A stretch of DNA of 44,456 nt from Chrysochromulina tobinii (GCA_001275005.1 JWZX01002158.1:1-44456), one strand, 5' to 3'. Shown: positions 35,185-44,441, numbered from the stretch's first letter. The notes: generated from the sequence alone by a model not told the origin. Made by a program: numbers and translations.

Positions 35185-37836
35185 TCAGCCGCCCATCGTC
35201 TGGTTGACGGCGTCGATCTCCTCGATCGACTTCTCAATCTGCGCGAGCTCCAATAGGAGCTCTGCTGCTGCCACCACCTCCGCCGCCTCCGCCTCCGCCG
35301 CCAAGTCGGCTTTGATGGCGGCCGCCTCCGCCTTGTCGTTCGCTCTCTCGAAGGGCGAGCGAAGCAGGGCCAATAATGGATTGGCGGCCTCGTCGTCGCC
35401 AAAAGTGTCGCGAAGGCGGGTCGAGTACATCGACCTGCGCGCCTCGTCGATGAGTAAGACCACCTCCTCCTGCGGCACGCCCATCGAGGTAAGGATCGCG
35501 CCACCGAGGAGCAGCGCCGACTCTTGCGGGCCGGTCTCGAGTGCGGTCGCGCCCACGGCCATGAGCTTGCGACGATGCTGGGTGCCGTACGCACGTACAA
35601 AAATGGGCATCTCGTCGGGGTTTGGGTACAAGCGGCGAAGGGCGCGCACCGTTTTGGTGCAGTCGCGTTCCGTGTCGAGTGTCACCACGACCGACGAGAT
35701 GTTGGCCTCCGATTCCTTCATAAGGATTTGGAGCACCTCGGGGCGTGTGGCGTCCCCGAAGAAGACGGGCAACCCGAGCTTGCGCGCCTCGGCCACCTTG
35801 TACGGGTCCATGTCAAACGCCTTGTAGCGCACGAGCTTGGCGGTGAGCATCTCGGCCACGGCCTGGCCCACGCGCCCGAAGCCGGCGATGAGCACGTAGT
35901 TGGACTTCTCGGCGGCCTCGTCGGGCGAGGGGAGTATCAGCTTGCCTGAGGAGCGCTCGAGGGCAGCCGACGCCTTGAGGCCCAGCTCGTTGAGGAAGGG
36001 CGTGAGGAACATGGTGAGCACCACTGTCGTGAGCAGCAGCTTCACCTGAGTCGGCAGCAGCAGCCCGTGCTGCTGCGCGAGGGCGAAGATTACAAAGGAG
36101 AACTCGCCGCCTTGCGAGAGCAGGAGGCCCGAGCGCAGCGCGGCCGTGAGCTTGAGCCCGCCGACGGCACACACGAGCGTGGTGATGGCCGTCTTGAGAG
36201 CGAGAAGGGTGAGGGTTCCGCCGAGGATGAGCGGCCACGAAGCGATCGCGACCTTGAGGTCGATGGCAAAGCCCGTCGTGATGAAGAAGAGGCCGAGGAG
36301 CAGCCCTCGGAACGGGGCAATGTCCGCCTCGATCTGGTACCGGTACTTGGTCTCCGCGAGCAGCACGCCGGCGAGGAAGGCTCCGAGTGTGTCGGAGAGG
36401 CCGAGGGCCGCTGTGAAGCCCGCCATCGAGAGGACGGTGACGAGGGTGATCGCGAGGAATGACGTCTGGTCGCGTGCGGAGGCCACGAGCCGGTACACGT
36501 ACTGCAGCATGTACCGGCCGAAGACGAAGATGAAGGAGAGGGCGGAGACGGACTTGATGACGGCCAGCCGAAGCGCCGCGCCGAGCTGGGCGCCCGTGCC
36601 GCCGAGGAGCGGGGTGACCACGAGCAGCGGCACGACGGCTAGATCCTGGAGGAGCAGGATGCCAAACGAGGCGCGCCCGAAGCGCGACGCGAGCTCGCCC
36701 TTCTCGTTGAGCAGCTGGATCACGAAGGCCGACGAGGAGAGCGCGAGCCCGCCGCCGAGCACGAGCGCGACCGCGCCGGTCGCGCCCGCTTTGAGCGCCA
36801 AGGAGCCGATGAGGAAGGTGGTGAGCAGAAACTGGGCCGTGCCAAGCGTGAACGCGTCTCGGCCGACCGACTTGAGGCGCTCAAGCTCGAGCTCGAGACC
36901 CATCTCGAAGAGAAAGAAGACGACGCCCAGCTCGGCGAGCTTGGTGGTCGTCTCCACGTCCGAGACCCACTGCAAGCCCGCTGGCCCAAGCAGCATGCCC
37001 GCAAAGAGGAAGCCGAGCACTGGGCTCAGCCCGAACAGATTCATCACCGGATGGACGAGCGCAGTCGCAAGCAGCAGCACGATCGTGTCGCGCTCGCCCC
37101 CGTGTATTTGGTGCGCCATCTCGCCCATGCTGCGCAGTGCCTTTGGTCCACCGGAGGCGAGCTTCTCCGCAAAGTTGTGTACGTTGGCCGCGAGTGAGGG
37201 GACGGACATCGCGGACTTCGCGAAGCTGTGCTCAAGGTTCGCGGAGTCCAAGCTCGGCGAAGCGACACTGCCCGATTGCTTTGTCGGCGTTTGGCCGATG
37301 GTGGCCAAGGGCACCCTCCGGGAAGGCGGCCGTGCGAATTCACGGTCCTGCTGCTGCCGCTGATCGTCTCCAAAGATCAAGCTGCTGTCGCTGCCCCGCC
37401 CTTCCGCAACGTGGCGACCGTCGTGACGGCTATGGTGATGAGCACCAGTCGGATCGCGAATGTGCTGCTTCTGCTGCTGCAGCGACAGCTGGCGCTCCAC
37501 ACCTGTCGGAGAGCCTGCCTCGGGCGACGGATAGCCAGCAGCGGAGGCCACAGCAGGACTCACGAGACGGACGATGAGCATCGCACAGAACATCAGTTGA
37601 CACATGCGGCGCCTCAATGCGCTCCAAAAGCCTACTCGCCGTCGCTCACGCATCTGGACGGTGCCCAATCGTGGCTGAGCAGCTAGGGCGTGACAGCTCG
37701 GCAGCGGTCGGCCGGGCTCGGTGCGCCTTAGCGGCTGCATTGCGGCCGCTAAAAGTGGGCCATGCGGCCGCACTACGACGGCCGGCGAGAAGCCCAACAC
37801 GCTCGCGGCGAGCGCGGCGAGCGCAACTGGCCGCAT
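35185..37836 (-). CDS. KEA: KEA-type K+/H+ antiporter, probably plastid-targeted
   Basis: 883 aa, CPA2 family. The membrane domain (about 245-635) has the KefB/KefC signatures LALSSSAFVIQLLNEKGELA, FGRASFGILLLQDLAVVPLL and LSDTLGAFLAGVLLAETKYR. A TrkA-N (RCK) nucleotide-binding domain follows at about 640-760 with the Rossmann motif GFGRVGQ and FFGDATRPEVLQIL. A short Ala/Glu helical tail closes it. The family exchanges K+ for H+; plant KEA1-3 do so in the chloroplast envelope and thylakoid. The N-terminus MRPVALAALAASVLGFSPAV is a signal peptide ending before a Phe-containing FSPA motif, as expected for bipartite leaders in secondary plastids, followed by a basic, Ser/Ala-bearing stretch to about residue 100. 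Plastid location is inferred. The soluble region between leader and membrane domain (about 100-240) is not recognised. Confidence 0.92.
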   Translation of the reverse strand: MRPVALAALAASVLGFSPAVVVRPHGPLLAAAMQPLRRTEPGRPLPSCHALAAQPRLGTVQMRERRRVGFWSALRRRMCQLMFCAMLIVRLVSPAVASAAGYPSPEAGSPTGVERQLSLQQQKQHIRDPTGAHHHSRHDGRHVAEGRGSDSSLIFGDDQRQQQDREFARPPSRRVPLATIGQTPTKQSGSVASPSLDSANLEHSFAKSAMSVPSLAANVHNFAEKLASGGPKALRSMGEMAHQIHGGERDTIVLLLATALVHPVMNLFGLSPVLGFLFAGMLLGPAGLQWVSDVETTTKLAELGVVFFLFEMGLELELERLKSVGRDAFTLGTAQFLLTTFLIGSLALKAGATGAVALVLGGGLALSSSAFVIQLLNEKGELASRFGRASFGILLLQDLAVVPLLVVTPLLGGTGAQLGAALRLAVIKSVSALSFIFVFGRYMLQYVYRLVASARDQTSFLAITLVTVLSMAGFTAALGLSDTLGAFLAGVLLAETKYRYQIEADIAPFRGLLLGLFFITTGFAIDLKVAIASWPLILGGTLTLLALKTAITTLVCAVGGLKLTAALRSGLLLSQGGEFSFVIFALAQQHGLLLPTQVKLLLTTVVLTMFLTPFLNELGLKASAALERSSGKLILPSPDEAAEKSNYVLIAGFGRVGQAVAEMLTAKLVRYKAFDMDPYKVAEARKLGLPVFFGDATRPEVLQILMKESEANISSVVVTLDTERDCTKTVRALRRLYPNPDEMPIFVRAYGTQHRRKLMAVGATALETGPQESALLLGGAILTSMGVPQEEVVLLIDEARRSMYSTRLRDTFGDDEAANPLLALLRSPFERANDKAEAAAIKADLAAEAEAAEVVAAAELLLELAQIEKSIEEIDAVNQTMGG

Positions 37837-39214
37837 GAAGCTCTCGTGGGCGGACTCGTCGATGCTGGATCTCGCTGATCACGACACCACGAGATTCTAT
37901 CAGAGGACGGTCATCTGAACCCTGCGACCTTATCCAGGACGGACTGGTTGCAACGAAGTTTTTGAATGCTCTAGTTGGGTTGCGGACTCACCCTGTGTGT
38001 GCGGAGGCACCTTCACGCATGTTGAAAGGTCCGCGCGGCAAAAAGCTTCGTGCGACACGTCACCGATCGACGCGGGGACACAAGAGTGGCGGAGCTTCAC
38101 TTGCTGAACGTGATGATGATGCGTCCAGGTGTGCGCTGTAAGATTGCCACTTAGGAGCGATAGGTGGCAAATGCGCCACAAGCACGCCCGATGATGACAC
38201 TCACACACATATACTTAGACATGCAGCTGAAGCCGAGCGCATGAGGATGTGAACGTATCTGAGGATGGTGAACTCGGCCAGCCCTTGAGCTGCAAAAGAG
38301 CATACCAGCTAACGGTGGCGGTGCGTCCCCTCTTGCACGTCACTCATTCGCAGTCCTGTGGGCGCGCAATCTCGCCGTTCATCCTTTGCTTTGCCCTCTT
38401 TTGTGACGAGAAACTCAGAGCCGATGCACAGAGCATCAGCAACTAACACGGGCGCTGCTCGAGGCGGAGGCGGATAAGTTGAGCGTGCTGGTGGCTGGTG
38501 GCTGCGTCTCGCGGCAGCGCTGATGGCGGCGCTTTCATCGAGACAGAAAGAGACGTCCCGGCGTACCATTTCAGGATTCAATCACATTCGCCAGTTTGCT
38601 TTTCAGCTTTTGCTCCTTCGGAACGCTCGCCGGAAGCCCGGTCGGTAATCCGGTCGGCAGAGGCCTGGGCTTCATGGGAGGGACTAAGACCCCACTAAAT
38701 CGCCACAATTGCGGCTCAAGCCACCTAACACCTGAGTTGACGGGGCTTGCTGGCACGCTGCAGGGATATGGGGATATGACACGGTTTCAATGGCAAAGAA
38801 TGCCGAGGGCCTTTGTAACTAGGATTTTTCAGATTAGAGCCGGGCATAGTCCATAGAGAAAAGAGACGACGAAAATGATGGCTAATCCGCGACACGTTTC
38901 CCGCGCGCTGGCCTTCGGTTCCGCTTCGGCCTTCGGGGTTCGGCCCGCTTAGGTCTCGCCAACAGCCATGCCAACAGCGCACCGTCCATGCCCGACACTC
39001 GCGCGCGGACTCGCTCTGTCTGTCTCCTCTCCACCGCCGCCGTCTCGTCTCCTCACACTGGAGTCCCCAGTGGGCGCGTCGTTTGGCCTCACACACGACC
39101 GGGTGGCGTCACCGTACGGTGGCTATTATCGAGACGCCGCGCCGCTCCGCCGCCGCGAACACGCGCGACGAACGGTGCGTGCCGCGGACTTCCATACGGT
39201 ACAGCCAAAACGAG
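37837..39214. other. largest gene-free stretch, antiporter upstream / aminotransferase downstream
   Basis: I find no supported gene, tRNA or other RNA gene in about 1.4 kb. It is less GC-rich than its neighbours and none of its short open frames shows coding codon choice. TGTGAACGT occurs at 38248-38256. CCTTCGG-type short repeats lie at about 38910-38945 and a CCGGTCGG direct repeat at about 38637-38660. It should include the antiporter promoter and the aminotransferase 3' UTR. Confidence 0.5.
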
Positions 39215-41040
39215 TTACGCACGCGCATGAGCCGCGGCGGTGGCCGCCCGCTGCCTCGCGGCCTCAGCTTCGGCGGCGGCGGCGGCGCGGGCAGCGGCGG
39301 CGGCCTGCGCGGCGGCCTCTGTGGCAGCGGCGTGCTGCTCGGCGCGCTCGGCCCGGGCCTCCGCCTCGGCCGCATGCTTGGCGTGCGTGAGCGCCTCGAG
39401 GGTGGCGTGCTGGCGGCGCAGCACTGCCCCCAGGCGGCGCATGCCCTCGATGAGTACCTGAGGAGAAGAAAAGCAAGGAGGCACAGGGGAGAGGACGTGA
39501 GAGAGGTGATGCCACGGAACAAGGCTTGGTGGTGCCATGGAGAACGCACCTCATCCGACGCTAGGGCAAAGGAGATGCGCACGAACGGGCAGGCCGGCGC
39601 GCTCTCGAGACCGGTGTAGTGGAAGTACGAGCCGGGCACCACGAGCACCTTCTCAGCCGTCATTGCGTCGAGCAGGGCCGCCGCGTCCTCCACGCCGACT
39701 AGCTTCATCCAAACAAACATGCCACCCCGCGGCGCTGTCCACTGAGCGAGGTCCGCCAGGTGCTCGGCCGCCGCGCGCAGCACGACGGCCGCGCGATGCT
39801 TGTACGCGACCTGGACGCGCGACACGTGCGCGTCGAGGCCGGTGGCGCCCCAGCGAGTCAGGATCGCGTGCAGCTGCACCTGTACGCACGACGCCACCCC
39901 GAGTGACGGCCCCACCCCCTGCGCGAGCTTGTAGATGACCTGTCGCGGCGCCGTCACCCATCCGCAGCGCAGCCCAGGGCCCATCCACTTGCTGAAGGTG
40001 TCGCAGCGCAGTACGCGCCCCTCGCGGTCAAGGGAGAGGTACGAGGACGGCAGGCCCTCGCCCACCTCGCCACGGTAGCCGGGAACGGGAGCCGCCGCGT
40101 CGAGCGGGTCGCCAAACGCGAGGAATCGGTACGGGTCGTCCTCGATAAGCAGCATCCCGAAGTCGCACACGACCTCGTACAGCGCGCTCATCTCGGCGCG
40201 GGTACGCGTGATGCACGTCGGGTTCTGGAACGACGGGATGGTGAAGTACGCTTTCGGGAACCGCAGGCCCGGACGCAGCCGCGCCCAGTCGCCGAGCAGC
40301 GCGCTCAGCGCCGCCGGTGCCGACAGCGTGGCGTCCGCAACGAGCGGCTCGATGTGCAGGCCCCGCGCGCCCACCCACGCGCTGAGCTGCGACGTGCTAA
40401 ACGAGAAGTCGAGCTCGTCGACGAGGAGTGAATCGCCCGGGTCGAGGAGCGTCTCCCATGCCCTTTGGAAGCCGTCCGCGTTGCCCGTGCACACGCACAC
40501 GTCCCAGCCCTCCTTGGGTGGCGCGTGCTGCTCCTGCACGTGCGCGCGGATCCAGTTAAGCAGCGGCACATATCCGACAGTGCCCACGCCCGGCGTGATG
40601 TCGTGCATGTACTGCTGCGCCTTGCCCACGAGCGTCGGGTCGTCGATGCAGATGCGCTCGCCGTCGACCAGCTCAAGCGTGTAGCTCTTCACGGGGAATA
40701 GCGACGGATGCGGCGTTCCGCCCGACATGACTGCCATGCCCTCGATGTGGCTGAGCGGGATGAGGCCACGCAGAGGTGCGGGCCGCTTGGCGCGCGCGAC
40801 GAGCGACAAGTGGTCCTCCATCTTGAACGGCTCCTTGCCTCGCACGTGCCGGCGGAAGGGCCACCAGCGCTGCACGACGGCAAGGCGCGCGACAAGCGCC
40901 GTGGCGAGCTCGAATCTCGCCCGGCGACACCACCACGACAGCACGACGCCGATCGCGACCCCGGCGCCGAACGTCACGAGCGTGTGCGAAGGCTTCTTGC
41001 TAAGGCCAGGAGCCAGCATCACCATTGAGGTGGCTTCCAA
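39215..41040 (-). CDS. class I/II PLP aminotransferase with membrane anchor (KAT2/aminoadipate-type)
   Basis: Two exons (41040-39550 and 39457-39215) give 577 aa. An N-terminal hydrophobic helix (TLVTFGAGVAIGVVLSWWC, about 20-38) precedes the catalytic domain. Fold-type I landmarks: a VCVCTGNADGFQRAWETLLD phosphate-site strand-helix; FTIPSFQNPTCITRTR (the NPTG motif with Cys for Gly); LLIEDDPYRFLAFG; and the PLP lysine in DTFSKWMGPGLRCGW at residue 351. The overall pattern resembles fungal Aro8 and animal KAT2/AADAT, which transaminate aromatic amino acids, kynurenine or 2-aminoadipate; the substrate is not determined. Exon 2 starts VLIEGMRRLGAVLRR, the normal end of the fold, and adds an Ala-rich coiled tail of about 60 residues. 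A membrane anchor is unusual for this family. No coding frame competes. Confidence 0.9.
39458..39549 (-). other. GT-AG intron in aminotransferase gene (92 nt)
   Basis: Donor GAG|GTGCGT at 39549 and acceptor CTTCTCCTCAG at 39458 with a clear pyrimidine tract, phase 0. Splicing joins ALASDE to VLIEGMRRLG, the expected family C-terminus, while reading through gives an abrupt change to non-family sequence. Confidence 0.9.
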
Positions 41041-41525
41041 GCCACGGCTGCCGTCGTACGGCAGGCTGCAGTAGGCCAGCGTCCGTCAGCGCCGCGTGCA
41101 GCTTGGCGCGCGCGGTGGGAGTCGTAAGCGGCGGTTTTGACTCCGCCATCGTTCACAGGAGTTTCACAGGCGACTTCGCTCAGCGAGGCAGTATTTTCCC
41201 ACAGGACTGATCGGGATTTACCCTCACTAAGACCGTCAAAACTTGGCACTAAACCAAACGTACACGACCGCACGCAGGTCCGCGACCCGAGCATGCTGCA
41301 TTGCTGCACCCGGGAGCGAGGAGACCTCAGGAGAGGCAGGGCGAGCGGCCACGCTAAAAATAATAAAAACCTGGTCAGTGCGTGCGTGCGTGCGTGCGTG
41401 CGTGGCGTGAGGGTGGGCGTCGACAGCAAGATGGAATTCAATGTGACGAAACTTTTCCTCTCGACAAACTCACTTACCCACGCGAGCCGTCTCCCCTGAG
41501 TAGAAAACGGTCAGAAGTGAGAGGA
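41041..41525. promoter_or_regulatory. divergent promoter region, aminotransferase / TM coiled-coil gene
   Basis: 485 bases between head-to-head genes. GTTCACA at 41151-41157 and GTTTCACA at about 41163 lie on the aminotransferase side. An A/T-rich stretch CTAAAAATAATAAAAAC (41354-41370) lies about 155 bases before the plus-strand ATG and could be a TATA-like element. A GTGC microsatellite follows at 41379-41404. Confidence 0.5.
41379..41404. repeat. GTGC tetranucleotide microsatellite
   Basis: About six and a half tandem copies of GTGC, located between the A/T-rich element and the start codon at 41526. Confidence 0.9.
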
Positions 41526-42173
41526 ATGGCTTCGAGAAGTCAAGCAACTGTGGCTGCGGCACTCGCCGCCGCTGCCGCACTCGGCTGGCTCTACTGGCGT
41601 ATCAAATCGCTAGAGCAGGCGCTCGCACTTGGTGCCGCCGAGTGCGGCGCTCTGCGCAGCGCTCTTGCTCAAGCGACGGAGGCAGCTCTGCGAGAACGAG
41701 ATGCAGCTGTGGAAGAGGCGCGCGTGACGCGAACGCAGCTCAACGAGAGTCTCAGCGCGCACCAAGAGGGCCTCAGCACGCAGCGCGAAGCACTCGAGGC
41801 ACAGAGCGCTGCATTGGAGGCAGCACGCGTGACTCATGAGCTGCGGTTGAGCGAGCATGAGCTCGGGCGGTACCTCTCGCAGGCGGCTCTCGAGGCGAAG
41901 CATGAAGAGGTCGCTCGGCTAGAGCGCGAGCTGGCCGAGTTGCGTCAACGAGGACAGGAGGCAGCCCTGAATGAAGGCGGTACAGACGATGGCGGCAACG
42001 GCACCGGGTCCTCGTCACAAACCGAGGAGGACAGGGCGCGCCGCCGAGCTGCAGTGGCCACCGAAAGCGCGCGACGTCGAACACGGATCGCTGAGAGGCG
42101 TTCGGCTGCTGCCCGGCTTGAACAGGCTCTTGGTATTGGGGGTGATGGCCGCATTAGTGACGGTGGTGCATAG
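41526..42173 (+). CDS. small single-pass membrane coiled-coil protein
   Basis: 215 aa from the ATG at 41526 (MASRSQ); the frame is open further upstream but that part is not protein-like. Residues about 8-24 (VAAALAAAAALGWLYWR) form one transmembrane or signal-anchor helix. Residues about 26-160 form a continuous coiled coil with heptad Leu/Ala and charged residues (EEARVTRTQLNESLSAHQEG, VARLERELAELRQRGQE). A Gly/Asp/Ser-rich linker precedes a basic Arg helix (ARRRAAVATESARRRTRIAERR). The layout suggests a membrane tether facing the cytosol or an organelle lumen. No family recognised and no catalytic motif. It is divergent from the aminotransferase and convergent with the acyl-CoA dehydrogenase. 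Confidence 0.7.
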   Translation: MASRSQATVAAALAAAAALGWLYWRIKSLEQALALGAAECGALRSALAQATEAALRERDAAVEEARVTRTQLNESLSAHQEGLSTQREALEAQSAALEAARVTHELRLSEHELGRYLSQAALEAKHEEVARLERELAELRQRGQEAALNEGGTDDGGNGTGSSSQTEEDRARRRAAVATESARRRTRIAERRSAAARLEQALGIGGDGRISDGGA

Positions 42174-42519
42174 GTCAGACTCGTCAGTGCGGCTGCAGTA
42201 CGGTCGGGTTCGTTCGGTGCAGCGGAGCGCGCCGCGGGCGCGCGGTATATATGTCGGTATGTAGTGAGACATATAATTATCAGATCAATGTGAACGACGC
42301 TGTGCCCCCACGGTCTTCAGTCCTGCACTAACGTACCCGCGCCGAGGGCGACCAAAACCCGCCCCCATATCTCCTGAGCTCTCCTGCGAGAGACGGCGCG
42401 TCGGCGCCCTTTGGCCTCGCTCGTGGACCTGTTTACACGCGAGACGCGCTCACGAGCCCGGCCGGTGCACGGCTCTCTAACGGCTCTCACGCGGCGGGCA
42501 CGTCCGACGTCGGCACTGC
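42174..42519. other. convergent intergenic region
   Basis: 346 bases without a gene. Includes an AT-rich patch with an 8-bp perfect inverted repeat (TATATGTC at 42248-42255, GACATATA at 42268-42275, 12-nt loop) and TGTGAAC at 42289-42295. Likely holds both 3' UTRs. Confidence 0.5.
42248..42275. repeat. 8-bp inverted repeat with 12-nt loop
   Basis: TATATGTC and GACATATA are perfect complements, 75-102 bases beyond the stop codon of the coiled-coil gene. It could be a 3'-end RNA stem-loop or protein site; function unknown. Confidence 0.5.
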
Positions 42520-44441
42520 TCACCTGGCCATGCTTTTCTCGAAGCTCGCGATGGCGGCGGCGCTCTTGGCGCTGATCGGGTCGGTGGTGCGCCGAAAAGT
42601 GGGCTCGGTCGCATCGCGTGCGGGCGTATACAGGCCGAGGCCACGCAGGCGCGATTCACGCTGGGCCTCGAGCTCGAGCTGCCCAGCCTTGCGCCAGTGG
42701 ACCTCGTCCGGGCCGTCGGCGAGACGCAGCACCCGCGCCGAGGCGAAGATGGTGGCGAGGGGCGTATCCGCGCAAACGCCGGCGCCGCCGTGGATTTGGA
42801 TGGCTTGGTCGGCGATGCGCTGGACAGTGGCGGGCACGCTCGCCTTGACAATCGATAGGAGCTGGCGTGTGTGGTGATCCGTATTGCCCTTGGTGTCCAT
42901 CAAGTGCGCCGCCTCGCGCACAAGGTGACGCATTGAGTCGATGTCGGCGCGGCAGCGCGCAATGTCATCGAGCACCGTATCGCGCAGGGCGAGTGGCTTG
43001 CCGAAGGCGACACGTGCCTCGGCGCGCGCGCACATGAGGGAGAGGGCGCGCTCCGCCTGACCGATGGCGCGCATGCAATGGTGGATTCGTCCCGGGCCGA
43101 GGCGGCGCTGGGCGATCTCGAAGCCCTTGCCCTCCCCCCACAGGATGGATGACTGCGGCACGCGGCAGTTTTGGAACTCGATCTCCATGTGGCCTTTGGG
43201 CGCGTCGTCGTCGCCGAAGACGGTGAGCGGGCGCGCAATACGGATGCCCGGGGTGTCCATGGGCACGAGGATCATCGACTGCTGCTTGTGCACGCTCGGG
43301 TTAGTCGGGTCCGTCTTGCCCATAAGGATCATGACCTTGGTATGCAGCGAGCCCGCACCCGTGCACCACCATTTTCGCCCGTTGATCACGTACTCGCTCC
43401 CCTCCTTGCTGATGTCGATTGAGACATTCGTCGCGTCGCTGCACGCCACGTCCGGCTCGGTCATCGCGAAGCAGGAACGGATCTGGCCATGGAGCAAGGG
43501 CACCAGCCATTGCTCGTGCTGCTCCGCCGTGCCGAAGCGGGCTGCGAGGAAGCACAGGGACGGGCATGGGGTCAGCGGAGAGGGGGGCGCTCCGTGCATG
43601 CATTCTGGGTATGTAAGAGCAGAGAGGGCCAAGAAGTGACCCGACAAGGGATCCTAGCTAGGCAAGGGATCGATCGCTTCAGCCCGTCAGGGAGCGGATG
43701 CCACGTCACCGAGCTTCTTAGGCTGTGAGGGAGGCAATCAGAGGAGGGAGCGGATGCCACGTCACCGATCGTTTCCATGTTGCCCGTGTCCGGGCTGGCA
43801 CAATTGGTGGACATCGCGGCCATCTCGCCATGAACGGAGGTGCCCATGATCTCGCACAGGTCCGCGTACTGCAGGTTGGTCAGCCCGCCACCCTTGAACT
43901 CGCCACCGCGCACAAGTGCCGCCGTGTCGACGGGTAGCCACAGGTTCCACAAGCCGGCCGCCTTGGCCTTGTGCATCAGCTCGATGAGCAAGGGCGGGTG
44001 TGTCCACTCATTCGAGGCGCTGAAGGCGTGCGACTGCTTCGCGAACGCCACCTCCCGAGGGTAGATCTCCTCGTGCATGAATGCGAGCAGCTTTGACTTG
44101 AGGGCCGCGTACTCGGCCTCAGGCAACCCCCTGGCTGACGCCGACGGTGCGGACGCGGGCGACGCGGCGGCGTTTACAACAGGGGCGTTCACAGCTGGGG
44201 CGTTCAAAGCCGTGGCGGCGGGCGCGCGCGCGGCCTTGGCGGCGGGAAAGAGGCCGGCGCTGAAGGCAGCACCCACGCCGGCCGCCATAGTGAGCCGATC
44301 GGGCGTCTTGGTGTACCGATCGGCCGCGGCGACCCCGAGCTGAGCCACGACTGATGCGAGCTTTCCAACGGCTGCTCCGTCGGCGGCGCTCGCCTGGCCG
44401 CTTAGAGAGCGCTTGTAGACGCCTTGCAAGATGGAGCCCAT
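42520..44441 (-). CDS. acyl-CoA dehydrogenase, ACAD10/11 type
   Basis: Two exons (44441-43766 and 43541-42520) give 565 aa. The sequence follows the ACAD11 pattern closely: [118 protein letters not shown] and [10 protein letters not shown]. The flavoprotein family oxidises acyl-CoA at the alpha-beta bond in mitochondria or peroxisomes, passing electrons to ETF or oxygen. Animal ACAD10/11 carry an N-terminal aminoglycoside-phosphotransferase-like kinase domain; here there is only an Ala/Pro-rich leader of about 105 residues with VNAP-type repeats and a basic, Ser-rich start ([16 protein letters not shown]) that may be an organelle-targeting sequence. The start lies 15 bases from the window edge, so an upstream exon cannot be excluded. 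Confidence 0.93.
43542..43765 (-). other. GT-AG intron in acyl-CoA dehydrogenase gene (224 nt)
   Basis: Donor G|GTGACG at 43765 and acceptor CTTCCTCGCAG at 43542, phase 1. Splicing makes [14 protein letters not shown], matching the family exactly. Read-through gives a non-family tail. Confidence 0.92.
43689..43768 (-). repeat. 24-bp direct repeat that duplicates the splice donor
   Basis: Two identical 24-base copies lie at 43689-43712 and 43745-43768, 56 bases apart. The second spans the exon 1/intron boundary; the first, inside the intron, therefore carries the same TCG|GTGACGTGG donor. Confidence 0.9.

Noticed and set aside
34814-35827. 337-codon plus-strand open frame over the antiporter C-terminus
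   Set aside because: It is antisense to conserved antiporter sequence, is Ser/Ala/Arg-rich, and shows no family features.
37837-39214. Possible tRNA or small RNA genes in the gene-free stretch
   Set aside because: I looked for paired A/B-box promoter motifs and cloverleaf arms and found none convincing.
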